From Gloeomargarita sp. SKYG116 (GTDB lineage: Bacteria > Cyanobacteriota > Cyanobacteriia > Gloeomargaritales > Gloeomargaritaceae): DNA of 36,036 bases. A program made the position numbers and the translations under genes. Below, piece after piece: positions 33,948 to 36,036 of this stretch. The stretch lies in assembly GCA_025056115.1 (NCBI GenBank), contig JANWVM010000023.1:1-36036 (forward strand), read 5' to 3'. Below the pieces are notes generated by a model that saw only the letters and a list, made by a program, of their open reading frames with translations, was not told the DNA's origin and ran no database searches. The first letter of the stretch is position 1, and each line of letters begins with the position of its first letter.

Positions 33948-34199
33948 TAGTGAATCTGGTTTGTCGTTACGCTAGTCATCGCGTTTGGGTGGCAACGCCG
34001 TTGGTGGTTCTCTCTCCCCGACAAACAGAAGCCGTTAGATATATAGCCATGTCATTTCTGCTTGTCATACTCTTGGGTCGCAGGGCGTAGCCCCGCCTTT
34101 GTGTTTTTCTCCCATCTCTCTGACAAACTGAACAATGGGCTTTCCTAATGCTTGACACAGGCAGCAACCTAAATGTTTTTTGCTACAGTGAGCGAGGTG
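33931..34199. other. Gap between pgm and DUF29, the only spaced convergent 3' region
   Basis: This 269-base gap contains the candidate minus-strand terminator at 33930-33947 and a plus-strand hairpin GGGC-GTA-GCCC at 34083-34093. The latter is followed ten bases later by a run of five T, a weak possible pgm terminator. No gene of credible composition is seen in it. Confidence 0.45.
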
Positions 34200-34649
34200 C
34201 TAGGGCCAATCGGCGCGCGTATCGCAGAGAAAGTCATCCGCCAGCACTTGCAGGAAGGCGTAAGGGCATTGTTCGGGAAAGGTACGCAGAGGCAAATCTG
34301 TTTCTCGCAACGCCAGGTCCACTCCTGCTTCAAAGGCATCCGTCATGGCTTCATCGGCCAGAGCTTGGAGACTGGGATTGCGCCGTAGATGACGTCGAAT
34401 GGCCCGGCGTTGCTCCCGAATCGTTAAAAACCAGCTGCGGGAACGGCACTCTGGTTGGTATTGCCATTTCAGCAGGTGACCGATGAGAACGGTGAGTCGG
34501 CTAACCAGTTCTCGATACTCCTGCCGGCCCAACGCGGCGATTTCCTCCTGCAAATGGGGCCAGTCTAGCTTAGTGACATCCCGCTCAGCTAGGGCTTGCG
34601 CTTGCGCCTGGGTCCACGCATAAAAGTCCGTCTCGTACAGGGAATTCAT
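34200..34649 (-). CDS. DUF29 family protein
   Basis: A 149-residue protein beginning [20 protein letters not shown]. It has the DUF29 pattern: [10 protein letters not shown], then [25 protein letters not shown] near residues 28-52, [13 protein letters not shown] near 55-67, and [23 protein letters not shown] near 72-94. These proteins are mostly helical, occur in many copies in cyanobacteria, and have no known function. A nuclease or toxin link is sometimes suggested, which I cannot support here. The ATG overlaps the leuC stop as ATGA (34646-34649), so the pair is likely translationally coupled. That places DUF29 where leuD often follows leuC. The 3' side is spaced from pgm. Confidence 0.85.
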   Translation of the reverse strand: MNSLYETDFYAWTQAQAQALAERDVTKLDWPHLQEEIAALGRQEYRELVSRLTVLIGHLLKWQYQPECRSRSWFLTIREQRRAIRRHLRRNPSLQALADEAMTDAFEAGVDLALRETDLPLRTFPEQCPYAFLQVLADDFLCDTRADWP

Positions 34650-36036
34650 AGCAACTCCCGCACATCTGTCACCCGGCCTGTCACCGCTGCCGCCGCCACC
34701 ATCGCCGGACTCATGAGTAACGTGCGTCCTGTCGCTGACCCTTGCCGTCCCTTGAAATTGCGGTTGGACGATGACGCGCTGATTTGCCGCCCCTGCAACT
34801 TATCGGGGTTCATCGCCAAGCACATCGAACACCCCGGTGCGCGCCACTCAAACCCCGCCGCCAGGAAAATCTCATGGAGTCCTTCCGCTTCCGCCTGGCG
34901 TTTGACTGCTTCGGAGCCTGGCACCACAAACGCTTTGACGCCTGGATGCACCCGTCGCCCTTGGGCCACCTTAGCCGCTTCCCGCAAATCCGTAATCCGC
35001 CCATTGGTGCAACTGCCGATGAAACACACATCTACCGGCATCCCGGCAATCGGTTGTCCCGGCGTTACCCCCATATATGCGTAGGCTTCCTGGGCCAACT
35101 CCCGTTCCGGCGGCGGCAAGTCCTCGAGTTTGGGAATGCGCTCGTCCACCCCAATCCCTTGGCCCGGCGTAATGCCCCAGGTCACCGTTGGCGCAATGTT
35201 TTCCGCCTGAAACTGCACCACATCGTCGTATTCCGCATCGGGGTCGCTGGCGAACTGTTGCCAATAGGAAACGGCAGCTTCCCAATCCGCCGGTCGCAGG
35301 GGCCGTTCCCGCAAATAGTCATACGTCACCTGGTCAGGGTTCACATACCCACAGCGCGCCCCACCTTCAATGGACATATTGCAAATCGTCATCCGCTCCT
35401 CCATGTTCATAGCGTGGATGGTGCTGCCGCTGTATTCGTAGGCATAGCCCACCCCGGCTTTCACTCCCAGCGTGCGAATGATGTGCAAAATCACATCCTT
35501 GGCATAGACCCCCCGCGCCAGTGGCCCATCCACCTGAATCTTGCGCACCTTGAGTTTATTCACCGCCAGGGTTTGCGTCGCCAGGACATCCCGCACCTGC
35601 GAGGTGCCAATCCCGAACGCAATCGTCCCAAACGCCCCGTGAGTGGACGTGTGACTATCCCCGCAGGCAATCGTCATTCCCGGTCGGGTTAGTCCCAACT
35701 CGGGCGCAATCACATGCACAATTCCCTGATTCCCCGACCCAATGTTGTATAACTTAATGCCAAAGTCTTTGCAGTTTCTCTCCAGCGTTTCGATCATCTC
35801 TTCTGCGAGGGGGTCCAGGAAGGGGCGCTGGCGTTGGTCTGTCGGTACAATGTGGTCCACCGTCGCCACCGTCCGCTCTGGAAACAGCACCGGCAACCCC
35901 CGCTCCCGCAGCATGGCAAACGCCTGGGGGCTGGTCACTTCGTGGATCAAATGCAAAGCGATAAATAGTTGTGTTTGTCCGGACGGCAGGGTGGCCACTT
36001 CGTGCTCGGCCCAGACTTTATCAAATAGCGTTCCCC
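34646..36036 (-). CDS. leuC: 3-isopropylmalate dehydratase large subunit LeuC, 5'-partial
   Basis: About 463 residues of LeuC are visible; the frame runs off the right edge. Reading from the edge gives [19 protein letters not shown], so only about two or three N-terminal residues and the start codon are missing. LeuC with LeuD isomerises isopropylmalate in leucine synthesis using a 4Fe-4S cluster. Visible: [34 protein letters not shown] with its Cys, and [15 protein letters not shown] with two more Cys ligands, and the C-terminal NRNFKGRQG. Family length and cluster ligands are intact. LeuD is not downstream in this window; instead the DUF29 gene starts inside the leuC stop. Confidence 0.95.
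   Translation of the reverse strand, partial: GTLFDKVWAEHEVATLPSGQTQLFIALHLIHEVTSPQAFAMLRERGLPVLFPERTVATVDHIVPTDQRQRPFLDPLAEEMIETLERNCKDFGIKLYNIGSGNQGIVHVIAPELGLTRPGMTIACGDSHTSTHGAFGTIAFGIGTSQVRDVLATQTLAVNKLKVRKIQVDGPLARGVYAKDVILHIIRTLGVKAGVGYAYEYSGSTIHAMNMEERMTICNMSIEGGARCGYVNPDQVTYDYLRERPLRPADWEAAVSYWQQFASDPDAEYDDVVQFQAENIAPTVTWGITPGQGIGVDERIPKLEDLPPPERELAQEAYAYMGVTPGQPIAGMPVDVCFIGSCTNGRITDLREAAKVAQGRRVHPGVKAFVVPGSEAVKRQAEAEGLHEIFLAAGFEWRAPGCSMCLAMNPDKLQGRQISASSSNRNFKGRQGSATGRTLLMSPAMVAAAAVTGRVTDVRELL

Noticed and set aside
34083-34107. GGGC-GTA-GCCC hairpin as a pgm terminator
   Set aside because: The stem is only four base pairs and the T run is ten bases away, so it is mentioned in the gap entry but not called.

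Overview
The window is a dense, GC-rich (roughly 58% by eye) bacterial chromosome segment, almost certainly from a cyanobacterium. The evidence is the set of lineage-typical genes: ferredoxin-dependent glutamate synthase, the circadian redox protein LdpA, a NIL-domain ferredoxin, DUF1816 and DUF3727 proteins, a CofE-like protein of the cyanobacterial type, a plant/cyanobacterial-type methyltransferase and phosphoketolase. I noticed no HIP1 palindromes, tRNA or rRNA genes, insertion sequences, prophage genes or CRISPR repeats. The genus cannot be fixed from this sequence; an early-branching or thermophilic unicellular lineage would fit.

Layout: (1) 1-7.3 kb holds a partial SPFH/Band 7 protein, a GIY-YIG protein, a mannose-1-phosphate guanylyltransferase fused to a degenerate phosphomannomutase domain, a methyltransferase with an ECF-like ATPase, and a minus-strand sulfur-themed cluster (half-size TauE/SafE, double-NIL protein, CysA). 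(2) 7.4-10.2 kb is a plus-strand cluster thyX, dcd-like, YciI-like, ldpA. (3) 10.1-13.8 kb carries, on the minus strand, a nitrilase with a 49-residue RHH gene, a NIL-ferredoxin and mutL, with a plus-strand STAS gene between. (4) 14.1-24.5 kb is a long plus-strand run: TM-helix repeat protein, FAS1 protein, small membrane protein, gltS, CofE-like protein, GNAT-like protein, ruvX and DUF3727. (5) 24.5-28.6 kb has cobM, rlmB, a DUF1816 gene, an HpnB-like glycosyltransferase and a UbiG-like methyltransferase. (6) 28.7-34 kb has phosphoketolase, a D-lactate dehydrogenase-like gene and phosphoglucomutase. (7) The right edge holds leuC (partial) and a DUF29 gene.

How the genes fit together: most are housekeeping (nitrogen assimilation, leucine and cobalamin synthesis, mismatch repair, rRNA modification, thymidylate synthesis). 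The xfp-ddh-pgm group links glycogen-derived hexose phosphate to acetyl phosphate and D-lactate. Packing is very tight: six of the seven convergent gene pairs overlap at their 3' ends, three of them by exactly four bases that supply both stop codons. The points most worth a second look are these overlaps, a tandem HLR1-like element ahead of the DUF1816 gene, an operator-like palindrome on a good promoter ahead of the tiny RHH gene, a dCTP-deaminase-like protein lacking the expected catalytic Glu, a ThyX with an insertion in its signature, and the TauE/SafE-NIL-CysA cluster. No clearly new defence or mobile system is visible.
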